Shown here: positions 8,030 to 16,640 of the stretch, one piece after another
How the letters are laid out: each line of letters starts with the position of its first letter
How positions within the stretch are numbered: position 1 is the stretch's first letter
Assembly (NCBI RefSeq): GCF_001514285.1
Contig: NZ_KQ949032.1
Coordinates: 186,001 to 250,000 of the forward strand
Direction of reading: 5' to 3'
Origin: Streptomyces sp. DSM 15324
GTDB lineage: Bacteria; Actinomycetota; Actinomycetes; Streptomycetales; Streptomycetaceae
Length of the DNA stretch: 64,000 nucleotides
Notes under the pieces: generated by a model
Database searches by the model: none
What the model saw: only the letters and a program-made list of their open reading frames with translations
Told to the model about the DNA's origin: nothing
Program-made: the position numbers and the translations under genes

Positions 8030-8953
8030 TCAGCCGGCCGCCACGGTCAGCGGTGCGAACCGTCGGCTCCAGTCGCCGGGCAGCTCGGTGATGCCATGGG
8101 TCATCACCGCGTTGAAGGCGACGGACTCCAGGCCCCGGGACTTCACCCACGCCAGCAGCTCCTCGTGGCGTACGTCGATGTCCGTGCGCAGCGGTCGGTC
8201 GGTGCGGGCCGCGAGGGAGGCCAGCAGGGCCTTGGCGGTCGCCGTGTCCCGGGCGATCAGCGGACCCACCACGTGGGTGGCCATGTTCGGCCAGGCGGCC
8301 GCGTAGCCGACGATCCGGCCGCCGTCTTCGGCGACCCGCAGCTGGTCGGCGAAGGCCGGCAGCCGTGTGATGAGGTGCGTGCGATCAGCGCCGAACACCT
8401 CCTCGTCGAGCCGGAGGACCGCGGACAGGTCCTCGGCCGTGGCCGCGCGGGTGACGACGTCGGACGACGTGCCGTCCGGGGTGAAGCGCCCGCACACCAT
8501 CTCCGCCCGGCCCGTGGTCTTGAAGCCCAGTTCCTCGTAGAGCGGACGGCCGTTCGGGGTGGCGTGCAGCGTCAGTGCAACCGGGCTCATCTCCGCGATG
8601 ACGTGCTGCATCAGCCGACGGCCGACGCCCTGCCGGGCGTGCCGCTCGGCGACCAGCACCATGCCGATGGCGCCGAGTGTGGGACGGCTGGGGGAGCCGT
8701 ACTCGGTGACGACACAGGCGGCGACGAGGCCTCCGGCTGGGTTGTCGATGCCGTACCCCTTACCGGCGGAGAGAAGGAGGCCCCACTTGTGCTCCTCGCG
8801 CGGCCACCCCCGGTCCTCGGACAAGTCGGCGCAGGCCGTGAGGTCGCGATGCGTCAGACGGCGGATGGGCAGAGCGGCGGGGGAAGGAGTCGGCACGCCG
8901 GCCAGGCTGTCCGACGGGCGCCCCTGACGTCCACCTGTTTCCCCCGGAGGCAC
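8030..8953 (-). CDS. GNAT-family acetyltransferase, probably two GNAT domains
   Basis: Up to 307 residues. The N-terminal GNAT domain has the CoA loop ARQGVGRRLMQHVIAEM and the closing motif LYEELGFK. The C-terminal half resembles a second, degenerate GNAT-like fold and repeats the pattern of strand, DEEVFGADR and GRIVGYAAAWP. The start is uncertain: GTG at 8953 gives the longest form, while GTG at 8896 would begin MPTPSPAALPIRRL, closer to where homology should begin. A parS palindrome lies 19 bp upstream of the longer start. The substrate is not predictable. The 157-bp gap to the neighbouring GNAT gene shows no feature. Confidence 0.8.
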   Translation of the reverse strand: MPPGETGGRQGRPSDSLAGVPTPSPAALPIRRLTHRDLTACADLSEDRGWPREEHKWGLLLSAGKGYGIDNPAGGLVAACVVTEYGSPSRPTLGAIGMVLVAERHARQGVGRRLMQHVIAEMSPVALTLHATPNGRPLYEELGFKTTGRAEMVCGRFTPDGTSSDVVTRAATAEDLSAVLRLDEEVFGADRTHLITRLPAFADQLRVAEDGGRIVGYAAAWPNMATHVVGPLIARDTATAKALLASLAARTDRPLRTDIDVRHEELLAWVKSRGLESVAFNAVMTHGITELPGDWSRRFAPLTVAAG

Positions 8954-8971
8954 GCGCTTTTGGCCACCGCT

Positions 8972-8985
8972 GTTTCACGTGAAAC
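8972..8985. other. parS, ParB binding site, perfect
   Basis: GTTTCACGTGAAAC, extended to a 24-bp perfect palindrome (8967-8990) by CCGCT and AGCGG. It sits between the divergent starts of the two-domain GNAT gene and the HAD gene, inside their shared promoter region. Confidence 0.92.
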
Positions 8986-9016
8986 AGCGGCCGTCCGGCC
9001 CGGTTAGCCTCGGCGC

Positions 9017-9649
9017 ATGGCGAGACTGCATCTCTTCGACCTCGACGGCACCCTGCTGCATGGCACTTCTGCTCCCCGGGAGATCTCGCGCCAACTCGGC
9101 CTGGAGGCCGAGGCGGTGGCGCTGGACCGCGCCGCGGCCGAGGGGCGGATCCAGCCGCCGGAGTACGCGCATCAGGCGCACGCACTGTGGACGAATCTCA
9201 CCGAGGAGCATGTGACGGCGGCGTTCGAGGGCGCTCCCTGGCTGGCGCGCATCCGTGAGGTCTGGGCGGAGATCGGCAGCCGAGGGGAGTACTGCGCCGT
9301 CGTGTCGCTCTCGCCCTCCTTCTTTGTGGAAAAACTCACGGCCTGGGGCGCCCACGCGGCCCATGGATCACGCTTTCCCGCTCTTCCTTTCACAGAGCCG
9401 GTGGATCCGGCGGGCGTTCTCAGCGCCGCGGCGAAGGTGGTGATCGCGGATCGGCTGTGCGCGGAGTTCGGAGTGAGGCGGCAGGACTGTGTCGCGTATG
9501 GCGACTCGGGCTCCGACAAAGACCTGTTCGCAGCCGTGCCGGTCTCCGTGGCGGTCAATGCGGACCACCGTCTGGCAAGCCTCGCGACGCATTCCTACAC
9601 GGGGAAGGATCTGTGGGATGCCTATGAATTGGTTCGTCCCGCCCGGTAG
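9017..9649 (+). CDS. HAD-family phosphatase, SerB-like subclass
   Basis: A 210-residue HAD hydrolase with all four motifs: DLDGT at residues 8-12 (nucleophile and acid/base Asp), a Ser in VVSLSPSF near residue 98, a Lys in SAAAKVVIAD, and GDSGSDKDL near residue 163. The helical cap between motifs I and II places it with phosphoserine-phosphatase-like enzymes. HAD enzymes dephosphorylate small metabolites; the substrate is unknown. It is transcribed away from the GNAT gene, with a parS site between them. Confidence 0.85.
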   Translation: MARLHLFDLDGTLLHGTSAPREISRQLGLEAEAVALDRAAAEGRIQPPEYAHQAHALWTNLTEEHVTAAFEGAPWLARIREVWAEIGSRGEYCAVVSLSPSFFVEKLTAWGAHAAHGSRFPALPFTEPVDPAGVLSAAAKVVIADRLCAEFGVRRQDCVAYGDSGSDKDLFAAVPVSVAVNADHRLASLATHSYTGKDLWDAYELVRPAR

Positions 9650-9973
9650 TTGAGGGAATCGACGGTTCACTCCCCGCCCGTTGTCCAGGGGAGGGAAGGG
9701 GGGACTTGTGTGGTCCACCGCGGCCGGTAGGGTCGACTCCGGTTCGCTTTCGGAGTCAGGCGCGCGGGGCCCTGCGCACACGTTCCGAACGGGCCGGGAA
9801 CAGGGCAATGCAGCCTGATGGGGCCGAGAGAACCGAAGACCGTATGTCCGGTGTGCGCGTCTGCCGAGTGCGTGCGGAACCGAACGGAAAGCAAGCCGTC
9901 TGCCGGGGAAGCAGGCCCTTCCGAGCCAGGAAGCGCGCAGACCGACCGAAAGATGTTCGAGGCGAGGCAGACC

Positions 9974-11575
9974 ATGGACGCTCCGACCACCAAGTCGGCC
10001 GACAACGGCACGTCCGGCGGCGGGGACGGATGGTTCGCGCCGCGCAGACAGCCGGAGCCGACCGCCGGGGGTGAGCAGGGGGCGCAGGACGGCCGCCGCC
10101 TGGCCGCACTGCGCCCGGTGGGCCGTGCCACACCCCCGCCCGGTCACGGCTCCCGTCCGACCGACGGCGACTCGCCCGTGGGCGCTGCTCAGGTGGCCGA
10201 AGAACCCGCGCAGGCGGACGCGGTGCTGCGGCAACCCGAAACGGAGCCGCAGAGCCCCTACGGCCCGTCAGGCGCCCCTGCGGCGCCGGTGGCGGCCCCA
10301 CCGGAGACCGCAGGCGCCGACGCCTTCGCCCGGCCCCCTGCGGCGCAGGAGCAGCAACCGGGCACGTCGGCCGAGGCTCCTCCGCAGCGGGAAGCGGTAC
10401 GACCCTCGCCTCCCCCCGATCTCATGCTCCCCGCCCAGCCTCCCGCCCCCGCCGGGGAGGGCTCTCCGGACGCCGTCCGCATCCGCCGGACCATGGCCGA
10501 GGTCGGCCCGGTGGCTGACAAGGTCACCTCGTACTTCTACGCCTTGCTGTTCGTCCGCTACCCCGAACTGCGCCCGCTCTTCCCGCCCGCGATGGACGCC
10601 CAGCGCGACCGGCTGCTCAAGGCGCTGCTGACCGCCGCCGAGCACATCGACAACACCCCGGTCCTCGTCGAGTACCTCCAGAACCTCGGCCGCGGCCACC
10701 GTAAGTACGGCACCCGGGCCGAGCACTACCCTGCCGTCGGCGAGTGCCTGATCGGCGCGCTCAGCAAGTACGCCGACGCCGTCTGGGACGCCGACACCGA
10801 AGCCGCCTGGGTCCGGGCGTACACGACGATCTCGCAGGTCATGATCGACGCGGCGGCCGTGGACGAGCTGCGCGCTCCGCCGTGGTGGCAGGCGGAGGTC
10901 GTCTCCCACGACCTCAGGACGCCGGACATCGCCGTCCTCACCCTCCGCCCCGACCAGCCCTACCCCTTCCGCGCCGGGCAGTACGCGAGTCTGGAGACAC
11001 CGTGGTGGCCCAGGATCTGGCGGCATTTCTCGTTCGCTTCGGCGCCCCGCTCCGACGGACTGCTGGCCTTCCATGTGAAGGCGGTCCCGGCCGGGTGGGT
11101 GTCCAACGCCCTCGTCCACCGTGCCCGGCCCGGTGACGTCGTACGGCTCGGACCGCCGGCCGGCTCGATGACGGTCGACCACACCCGGGACAGCGGTCTG
11201 CTCTGCCTGGGCGGCGGTACCGGCATAGCCCCCATCAAGGCGCTGGTCGAGGACGTGGCCGAGCACGGCGCCCGCCGTCCGGTCGAGGTGTTCTACGGCG
11301 CCCGAAGCAACCACGACCTGTACGACATCGACACGATGCTCAGGCTCCAGCAGGCGCACTCGTGGCTGGAGGTACACCCGGTGGTCGACCGGGACGGTCT
11401 GCTCCAGCTCCCCGACGCCATACGGACCTTCGGGCCCTGGACCGCGTACGACGCCTATGTCTCCGGTCCGCCCGGCATGATCCGTAGCGGGGTGGACGCC
11501 CTGCGCGGTGTCGGCTTCCCCGTGGAGCGCATACGGCACGACTCGGTCGAGGAGCTCGTCGCCTCTGGCAGCTGA
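9974..11575 (+). CDS. flavohemoglobin-like protein with a long disordered N-terminus
   Basis: About 533 residues in three parts. Residues 1-160 are Pro/Ala/Gly-rich and probably disordered. A globin domain (about 165-290) has the B-helix Tyr in VTSYFYALLF and the proximal His in GRGHRKYG. A reductase module has a flavin motif (IWRHFSFAS) and an NAD(P)-binding GGGTGIAP loop near residue 410. Flavohemoglobins oxidise nitric oxide to nitrate with NAD(P)H. Normal members are about 400 residues, so the N-terminal extension is unusual. Start chosen at ATG 9974 behind GAGG; ATG 9953 and earlier in-frame starts are possible. Confidence 0.85.
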   Translation: MDAPTTKSADNGTSGGGDGWFAPRRQPEPTAGGEQGAQDGRRLAALRPVGRATPPPGHGSRPTDGDSPVGAAQVAEEPAQADAVLRQPETEPQSPYGPSGAPAAPVAAPPETAGADAFARPPAAQEQQPGTSAEAPPQREAVRPSPPPDLMLPAQPPAPAGEGSPDAVRIRRTMAEVGPVADKVTSYFYALLFVRYPELRPLFPPAMDAQRDRLLKALLTAAEHIDNTPVLVEYLQNLGRGHRKYGTRAEHYPAVGECLIGALSKYADAVWDADTEAAWVRAYTTISQVMIDAAAVDELRAPPWWQAEVVSHDLRTPDIAVLTLRPDQPYPFRAGQYASLETPWWPRIWRHFSFASAPRSDGLLAFHVKAVPAGWVSNALVHRARPGDVVRLGPPAGSMTVDHTRDSGLLCLGGGTGIAPIKALVEDVAEHGARRPVEVFYGARSNHDLYDIDTMLRLQQAHSWLEVHPVVDRDGLLQLPDAIRTFGPWTAYDAYVSGPPGMIRSGVDALRGVGFPVERIRHDSVEELVASGS

Positions 11576-11595
11576 CGTCGGGGCGGCCTACCGGC

Positions 11596-12078
11596 TCATC
11601 CGAGATCGGGCGCGTGCATGGCCCGTACGCCCTCGATGTTGCCGTCGAGGTAGTGGCGCAGCGACAGCGGCACGAGATGGACGGACGCGATGCCCACCCG
11701 GGTGAACGGCACCCAGACGATCTCGTACTCCCCGGTGGGCTCGTCGATCTCGGGTCCGTGCCGCAGGGAGGGGTCCATGGACTCCAGACGGCAGACGAAG
11801 AAGTGCTGCACCTTGACGCCGGTCGCGCCGCCGTCCTCGCCGATGTGCTCGACGGTGTCGACGAAGCAGGGGACCACATCGGTGATCTTCGCGCCGAGTT
11901 CCTCGTGGACCTCGCGGTGCAGGGCGTCGACGACGGTCGCGTCATCCGGTTCGACGCCGCCACCGGGCGTGACCCAGTACGGGTCCACACCGGGTTTGGT
12001 GCGCTTGATCAGGATGAGGTCGTCGCCGTCGAGCAGAACGGCGCGGGCAGTGCGCTTGACCACAGGTCGGACGGTCAT
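11596..12078 (-). CDS. Nudix hydrolase
   Basis: A 160-residue Nudix protein that should cleave a nucleoside diphosphate linked to another group. The Nudix box region reads GGGVEPDDATVVDALHREV followed by HEELG. The catalytic core REVHEELG is intact. The spacing between the first Glu/Asp part and the core is one residue longer than the strict GX5EX7REUXEEXGU pattern. The start is ATG at 12078. The same frame stays open upstream but runs into a decayed LysR gene and is not part of this protein. A one-mismatch parS lies 22 bp upstream of the start. Confidence 0.85.
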   Translation of the reverse strand: MTVRPVVKRTARAVLLDGDDLILIKRTKPGVDPYWVTPGGGVEPDDATVVDALHREVHEELGAKITDVVPCFVDTVEHIGEDGGATGVKVQHFFVCRLESMDPSLRHGPEIDEPTGEYEIVWVPFTRVGIASVHLVPLSLRHYLDGNIEGVRAMHAPDLG

Positions 12079-12099
12079 GGGAGAAATGTGGCCCCGCAT

Positions 12100-12113
12100 G
12101 TTCCACGTGAAAC
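12100..12113. other. parS-like site, one mismatch
   Basis: GTTCCACGTGAAAC differs from the consensus only at position 4 (C for T). It lies just upstream of the Nudix start codon, between it and the LysR remnant. Confidence 0.7.
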
Positions 12114-12153
12114 ATCGCGAATCGTCACCGGGGGAGCGCATCCCGTCACGACT

Positions 12154-12439
12154 CCGTGGCTTGTGCGGGGCGACGACGTCCCCGCGCCGCAGGGCGGCCG
12201 AGCGCAGATACCCGGGCAGCGCCGCGAGCCCGGCACCCGCGACGGCGCAGGCGAGCACGGCGCGCGGATCGGGCACGATCACGGCGCCGGAGGCGGCGGG
12301 GCAGGAGACGAAGACACGACTCGTGCACCTCGACGACCGGGAGATTCTCCAGCGCGGAAGCACCCGTGCGGCGCAGCCTCGCCGAGTCGATCCGTTCCGC
12401 CCACCGCGGGGCTGCGATCAGGACGTGGTCCTCGTCGCA
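12154..12439 (-). pseudogene. remnant of a LysR-family regulator (C-terminal effector domain)
   Basis: Two minus-strand frames together recreate the end of a LysR substrate-binding domain. The first (about 12439-12320) reads CDEDHVLIAAPRWAERID then ENLPVVEVHES. The second (about 12318-12154) reads VIVPDPRAVLACAVAGAG then LAALPGYLRSAALRRGDVV. The order and the AGAGLAALPGYL signature are those of intact LysR proteins. They are joined by a frameshift near 12319, and no helix-turn-helix domain can be found upstream. The gene is therefore truncated and broken. Bases 12440-12598 show no other gene. Confidence 0.7.
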
Positions 12440-12598
12440 AGCGGAGTGGGCGTGAGCACGGCGGCGCGTGGCCGGGGCGTGCTGATGGCGAGGCCGGTGC
12501 GGCCGACTCTGCCGATCGGCCCCCGTCGCTACCGTGATTGAACGCTGACACAGAGTCAACTAGGCTTGTGGGTGCGGTTCTTCGGGCGTAGAACCGAG

Positions 12599-12635
12599 GA
12601 CGGTCCGAGCCACGAGGGGGGAGGCTCGGACCGTC
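12599..12635. terminator. terminator downstream of the ptpA-lyase operon
   Basis: A perfect 13-bp stem (GACGGTCCGAGCC at 12599-12611 pairs with 12623-12635) with an 11-nt loop. It is placed 40 bp after the end of the minus-strand PLP lyase gene. Confidence 0.85.
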
Positions 12636-12674
12636 CGTCGCAGGGGGGACACCCAGGGGGCGTCCGCAGCCCGG

Positions 12675-13832
12675 TCATGGCGCCGACTCCCCCAAGGCAC
12701 GCAACACGTCGGCCACCAGGTCCTCGGGATCCTCGGCGCCGACCGACAGCCGTACGAAGCCCTCCGGTACCGCGTCGCCGCCCCAGCGCCCCCGCCGCTC
12801 GGCGGTGGAGCGCACCCCGCCGAAGCTGGTCGCGTCGTCCACGAGCCGCAGCGCCTCTAGGAAACGCTCGGCACGCGCACGCGTGGGCAGCGTGAACGAC
12901 ACCACGCACCCGAACCGCCGCATCTGCCGGACGGCCACCTCGTGGGCCGGGTCGTCGCGCAGGCCGGGATAGCGCAGCCCGGTCACCTCCGGCCTGCCCC
13001 GCAGCGCCTCGGCGACGGCCAGGGCACTCGCGGCCTGCCGGTCGACGCGCAGCTGGAGCGTGGCGATCGAACGGTGCGCCAGCCAGGCCTCCATCGGCCC
13101 GGGGATCGCCCCGACGATCTTCCGCCAGCGGCGTACGGCGGTCATCGGCTCGCCGGCCCGCCCGCTGACGTATCCGAGGAGGACGTCGCCGTGCCCCGTG
13201 AGCTGCTTGGTGCCGCTGGCCACCGAGAAGTCGGCGCCGAGCTCCAGCGGCCGCTGTCCCAGCGGGGTCGCGAGCGTGTTGTCGACAGCCACGAGGGCGC
13301 CACGCGCGTGTGCCGCCTCGACGAGCCGCCGGATGTCGCAGACGTCGAGGCCGGGGTTGGACGGCGACTCGATCCACAGCAGCCGGGCACCGTCGAGGGC
13401 GTCGAGCTGGGCGTCGCCACCCGTCGGGGCGGTCCGCACCCCGATGCCGTACGCCTCCAACTGGGCGCTCACCAGGGGCAGCGCCTGGTAGCCGTCGCTG
13501 GGCAGGACGACCGTGTCGCCGGCGCGCAGCTGGGAGAAGAGCAGCGCCGAGATCGCGGCCATCCCGGAGGCGAAGGCGAGCGTCTCGACGTCGTCCCGCC
13601 CCGGGGCCTCCAGCCCGCCGATCGCCCGCTCCAGCCGGGTCCAGGTGGGGTTCTCGTCGCGGCCGTAGGTGTACGGCCCCGTCGGCTCCCCCGGCAGATG
13701 GTAGTGCGCGGCGAACACCGGCCCTGGCAGGGTCGGTTCGTACTTCACCGGCTCGGGCAGCCCGGCCCGTACCGCGCGGGTGCCCTCCCCCGCGTCGCCG
13801 GGGAGCCCCCCGGGGGTGGCTGAGTCGCTCAT
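12675..13832 (-). CDS. PLP-dependent cystathionine gamma-lyase family enzyme
   Basis: A 385-residue Cys/Met metabolism PLP enzyme. The PLP lysine is K209 in VASGTKQLTGHGD. Other family features are the YTYGRDENPTWTRLE segment near residue 55, FASGMAAISALL near 87, ESPSNPGLDVCDI near 155 and SFGGVRST near the end. It may cleave or form cystathionine or a related thioether; the exact reaction cannot be fixed. Its ATG overlaps the stop of ptpA by four bases, so the two are translationally coupled, and a 13-bp hairpin terminates the pair. I rejected an in-frame upstream extension because it lies inside ptpA. Confidence 0.88.
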   Translation of the reverse strand: MSDSATPGGLPGDAGEGTRAVRAGLPEPVKYEPTLPGPVFAAHYHLPGEPTGPYTYGRDENPTWTRLERAIGGLEAPGRDDVETLAFASGMAAISALLFSQLRAGDTVVLPSDGYQALPLVSAQLEAYGIGVRTAPTGGDAQLDALDGARLLWIESPSNPGLDVCDIRRLVEAAHARGALVAVDNTLATPLGQRPLELGADFSVASGTKQLTGHGDVLLGYVSGRAGEPMTAVRRWRKIVGAIPGPMEAWLAHRSIATLQLRVDRQAASALAVAEALRGRPEVTGLRYPGLRDDPAHEVAVRQMRRFGCVVSFTLPTRARAERFLEALRLVDDATSFGGVRSTAERRGRWGGDAVPEGFVRLSVGAEDPEDLVADVLRALGESAP

Positions 13833-14320
13833 GTCCGCAGTCCTTCCAGATCCTCGCGTACGGCGGCCAGCAGGCCGTCGGCCGCCGCCTCCACCATCCC
13901 GAGGCACTCCTCGAAACCGTCCGGGCCGCCGTAGTAAGGGTCGGGCACGTCGAGGTCGCCGTCGGCGGCGGGGTCGTAGGTCCGCAGCAGACGCACCTTC
14001 GCGGCGTCCTGTGCGGTGGGCGCCAGGCGGCGCAGGGTCTTGAGGTGTCCGAAGTCCAGGGCGATCACGAGGTCGACGCGGGCGAACCAGGACGGCCGGA
14101 ACATGCGGGCCGTGTGATCGAGGCCGTAGCCGTGCTCCTCCAGGACGGAGAGGGTGCGCGGGTCGGCGCCCTCGCCCTCGTGCCAGTCGCCCGTGCCGGC
14201 GCTGTCGACCTCGACCAGGTCGTCTAGACCGGCTTCCTCCACGCGCGCGCGGAAGACCGATTCGGCCATCGGCGAGCGGCAGATGTTGCCGGTGCAGACG
14301 AAACAGACGCGGTAGGTCAT
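13829..14320 (-). CDS. ptpA: low-molecular-weight protein tyrosine phosphatase
   Basis: A 163-residue phosphatase with the P-loop C9-TGNIC-R15-S and the general-acid motif DVPDPYYGG near residue 124. These are the two diagnostic elements of low-molecular-weight tyrosine phosphatases. The S. coelicolor homologue PtpA dephosphorylates phosphotyrosine and affects secondary metabolite production. Start at ATG 14320. It precedes the PLP lyase with an ATGA overlap, and a small membrane gene lies 8 bp upstream on the same strand, suggesting a three-gene operon. Confidence 0.92.
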   Translation of the reverse strand: MTYRVCFVCTGNICRSPMAESVFRARVEEAGLDDLVEVDSAGTGDWHEGEGADPRTLSVLEEHGYGLDHTARMFRPSWFARVDLVIALDFGHLKTLRRLAPTAQDAAKVRLLRTYDPAADGDLDVPDPYYGGPDGFEECLGMVEAAADGLLAAVREDLEGLRT

Positions 14321-14327
14321 CGGGTGT

Positions 14328-14705
14328 TCAGTCCCCGTCCGGCAGGACGACGTTGAGTGCCCAGGAGACCACGGAGACGATCAGGCCGCCGCCGACCGCG
14401 GTCCAGAAGCCGTCCACGTGGAAGCTCAGGTCGAGCACGCCGGCCAGCCAGGAGGTCAGCAGCAGCATCAGGGCGTTGACGATCAGGGTGATCAGACCGA
14501 GGGTCAGGATGAAGAGCGGGAAGGTCAGCACCTTCACGATCGGCTTGACCAGGAAGTTCACCAGGCCGAAGAGCAGGGCGACGCCCAGGAGGGTGACGAT
14601 CTCCTTGCCCTTGTCGTCACCGGACAGGGTTATGCCCGACAGGGCCCAGACGGCGACCGCCAGAGCACCCGCGTTGGCGATCGTCTTGACTACGAAATTC
14701 TTCAT
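14328..14705 (-). CDS. four-helix membrane protein of the PF04020 holin-like family
   Basis: About 125 residues with four hydrophobic helices: near 8-25, 35-55, 60-85 and 100-120. The central segment FGLVNFLVKPIVKVLTFPLF with the following LTLGLITLIVNALMLLL is the signature of the family annotated as phage holin family proteins, which is widespread in bacterial chromosomes and not phage. The function is unknown. It heads a probable operon with ptpA and the PLP lyase, and is divergent from the cupin gene 58 bp away. Confidence 0.82.
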   Translation of the reverse strand: MKNFVVKTIANAGALAVAVWALSGITLSGDDKGKEIVTLLGVALLFGLVNFLVKPIVKVLTFPLFILTLGLITLIVNALMLLLTSWLAGVLDLSFHVDGFWTAVGGGLIVSVVSWALNVVLPDGD

Positions 14706-14763
14706 GTGTCTGATCGTGGCAGAGAGATCGGCAACGGGCACCGGGCGAGGGCGGACGAACAAG

Positions 14764-15081
14764 ATGAAGGCATTCCGGTTGGACGAACTGGAGGCGGAGC
14801 GCGCTTCCAACGACGGCGCCTACCTGCAGTTCCTGCGGGAGCGGAACATGTCCGTCGGGCTGTACGCGCTCGACGCGGGGGCACACGACCCACAGAACCC
14901 CCACCGCCAGGACGAGGTGTACTTCGTCGTCAGCGGACGGGCCTCGATCACCGTGGGCCTGGAGACCACCGAGGTGGCGCGCGGCAGCGTGGTGTACGTC
15001 CCGGCCGGGGTCGCCCACAAGTTCCACCACATCAGCGAGGACCTGCGGGTGCTGGTGGTGTTCTCTCCGCCCGAGGCCTGA
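14764..15081 (+). CDS. small cupin-domain protein
   Basis: A 105-residue single cupin. Motif 1 is PHRQDEVYFVVSGRASI, where His and Glu are metal-ligand candidates. Motif 2 is VVYVPAGVAHKFHHI, supplying the second His. Such single-domain cupins may be isomerases, dioxygenase-like proteins or sensors; I cannot say which. Start at ATG 14764. It shares a short promoter region with the divergent membrane gene and is followed by a strong terminator. Confidence 0.85.
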   Translation: MKAFRLDELEAERASNDGAYLQFLRERNMSVGLYALDAGAHDPQNPHRQDEVYFVVSGRASITVGLETTEVARGSVVYVPAGVAHKFHHISEDLRVLVVFSPPEA

Positions 15082-15125
15082 TCCGGATCTCCGGGTTCCC
15101 TAGGGGATCGATCAGGGGAGGACAA

Positions 15126-15152
15126 GGGGCGCCGGGCCCCCGCCGGCGCCCC
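15126..15152. terminator. terminator after the cupin gene
   Basis: A perfect 10-bp stem (GGGGCGCCGG / CCGGCGCCCC) with a 7-nt loop, 45 bp after the cupin stop. Confidence 0.85.
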
Positions 15153-15243
15153 CCGCGGACCTAGCATCGACGGCAGGACGCCGGAAGCATCCGGACTCAC
15201 AGGAGTTCGGGCCGGACCGCGACGAGGACAAAGGACGAGGGCG

Positions 15244-15456
15244 ATGCGAGAGATCTTCGCGGGACTGCCGTGGTGGGTGAAGTGGGTGGCGGTGCCGGTC
15301 ATCGCCCTGGTCGTCTTCGGCGGCCTGATAGCCAGCGTCGTGGGCTTCCTGGTGTGGCTCCTGTTCAAGGTGCTGATCTTCGTGGCCCTGGTCGGCGGAC
15401 TGGTCTACGTCGTGCGGAAGTTCATGGCGGGTTCCACCTCGCGCGGCGACTGGTAG
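15244..15456 (+). CDS. small membrane protein (DUF5326-like)
   Basis: Seventy residues: a short aromatic N-terminus (MREIFAGLPWWVKWVAVP), then two closely spaced hydrophobic helices (about 16-40 and 42-58), and a polar tail ending SRGDW. Length and sequence resemble the Streptomyces family DUF5326, of unknown function. ACGAGGGCG upstream of the ATG may serve as the ribosome site. It lies alone between the cupin terminator and ssgR. Confidence 0.72.
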   Translation: MREIFAGLPWWVKWVAVPVIALVVFGGLIASVVGFLVWLLFKVLIFVALVGGLVYVVRKFMAGSTSRGDW

Positions 15457-15658
15457 GCGGGGCGGGAGACCGCCGAGCGGTAACAGGATTCACCTGTTCC
15501 CTCGGCCGGGGGAAGTTTCGGGCAGGGCCGGTTCCCGGGCGGTGGCGGGCGGTTAAAGTCCCAAACTCGACGGGGGACAAGACCCCCGCGAGCGGCGTAC
15601 ACCCCCCCTCCCGTGTCTCCCCGCACGGGCCGCCCCCTCGCGCTTCGGGAGTGACCCC

Positions 15659-16540
15659 ATGGCCCTGGTCGACACCGCCTCCCCTGAAACCCACGCACCC
15701 ACCGCCCCGCGTGCCCCCACGCCCAGGCTCCAGCGCCCCCCGGGCACGGGACTCCCCGAGCAGCCGCGTCCCACGACAACCGAGCCGAACTCCGCCATGA
15801 CGCTGATCGGCTCCGTGCAGCGCGCGATGCGCCTGCTGGAGTCCGTCGCCGAGCACCAGTGCGGCGCTCCGGCCAAGCAACTGGCCCGGGAGACCGGACT
15901 CGCGCTCCCCACGGCCTACCACCTGCTGCGCACCCTCGTGCACGAAGGCTATCTACGCCGGGACAAGGGGCTGTTCTTCCTCGGCGAGGCGGCGGAGCGG
16001 CTGGCCGGCAGCGGAGCCGCGCAGAAACGTCGCAGCACGGTCGCCGACACTCTCGCCCAGTGGCGTGATTCGATCGGTGCCCCCGTGTACTACGCCCGGT
16101 ACCGCGACGGCGAGATCGAGATCATGTGTGTCTCCGACACCCCGGGCAATCCCGCGGTGCAGGAGTGGGCCGACTTCCGTGAGACCGCGCACGCGCACGC
16201 CATCGGCCAGTGCCTGCTGTCCCAGATGGACGAGAGCGCCCGCCGTGATCACCTGGACCGCCACCCCGTGCGGTCGATCACCCCGTACACGGTGCGTGAC
16301 GACCACACCCTGCTGCGACGCCTGGAGCGGACCCCACGCATGGAACCGGTCGTGGAGAGGCAGGAATACGCGTTGGGCACGGTGTGCGCCGCGGTCCCGA
16401 TCACCGTGGGCGCCACGGCGGCCACGATGGCCATCTCCCTGCCCTCCCGGCAGGCCGACCGGCTGCTCCCGGCGGCACGGCAGTTGCAGAGCGAGATCGG
16501 GAGCAAGTTGGGGTCAATCGCGATCTCTATCAGTATGTGA
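15659..16540 (+). CDS. ssgR: IclR-family activator of ssgA
   Basis: A 293-residue IclR regulator: a Pro/Thr-rich tail (1-46), a winged helix-turn-helix (about 50-110: SVQRAMRLLESVAEH, LALPTAYHLLRTLVHEGYL) and the effector domain to the end. In S. coelicolor SsgR activates ssgA and is needed for normal sporulation. The immediate downstream position of ssgA makes the assignment secure. GGGAG precedes the ATG at 15659. A shorter start at ATG 15797 would drop the Pro-rich tail and lacks a ribosome site. Confidence 0.92.
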   Translation: MALVDTASPETHAPTAPRAPTPRLQRPPGTGLPEQPRPTTTEPNSAMTLIGSVQRAMRLLESVAEHQCGAPAKQLARETGLALPTAYHLLRTLVHEGYLRRDKGLFFLGEAAERLAGSGAAQKRRSTVADTLAQWRDSIGAPVYYARYRDGEIEIMCVSDTPGNPAVQEWADFRETAHAHAIGQCLLSQMDESARRDHLDRHPVRSITPYTVRDDHTLLRRLERTPRMEPVVERQEYALGTVCAAVPITVGATAATMAISLPSRQADRLLPAARQLQSEIGSKLGSIAISISM

Positions 16541-16640
16541 AAACTCACTCCTTGTGATCTGTTGTGCACGTTCAGCAAGATGCGGTGCAGTGTCAGGGGT
16601 TGATTACCGGCCATTCGACGGCAAATGACGGGGTAACGCG

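Noticed and set aside
11070..11085. A further parS in the flavohemoglobin gene
   Set aside because: TTCCATGTGAAG departs from the palindrome at several positions.
14328..14705. Phage remnant, because of the holin family name
   Set aside because: The family is a common chromosomal membrane protein; no other phage genes are nearby.
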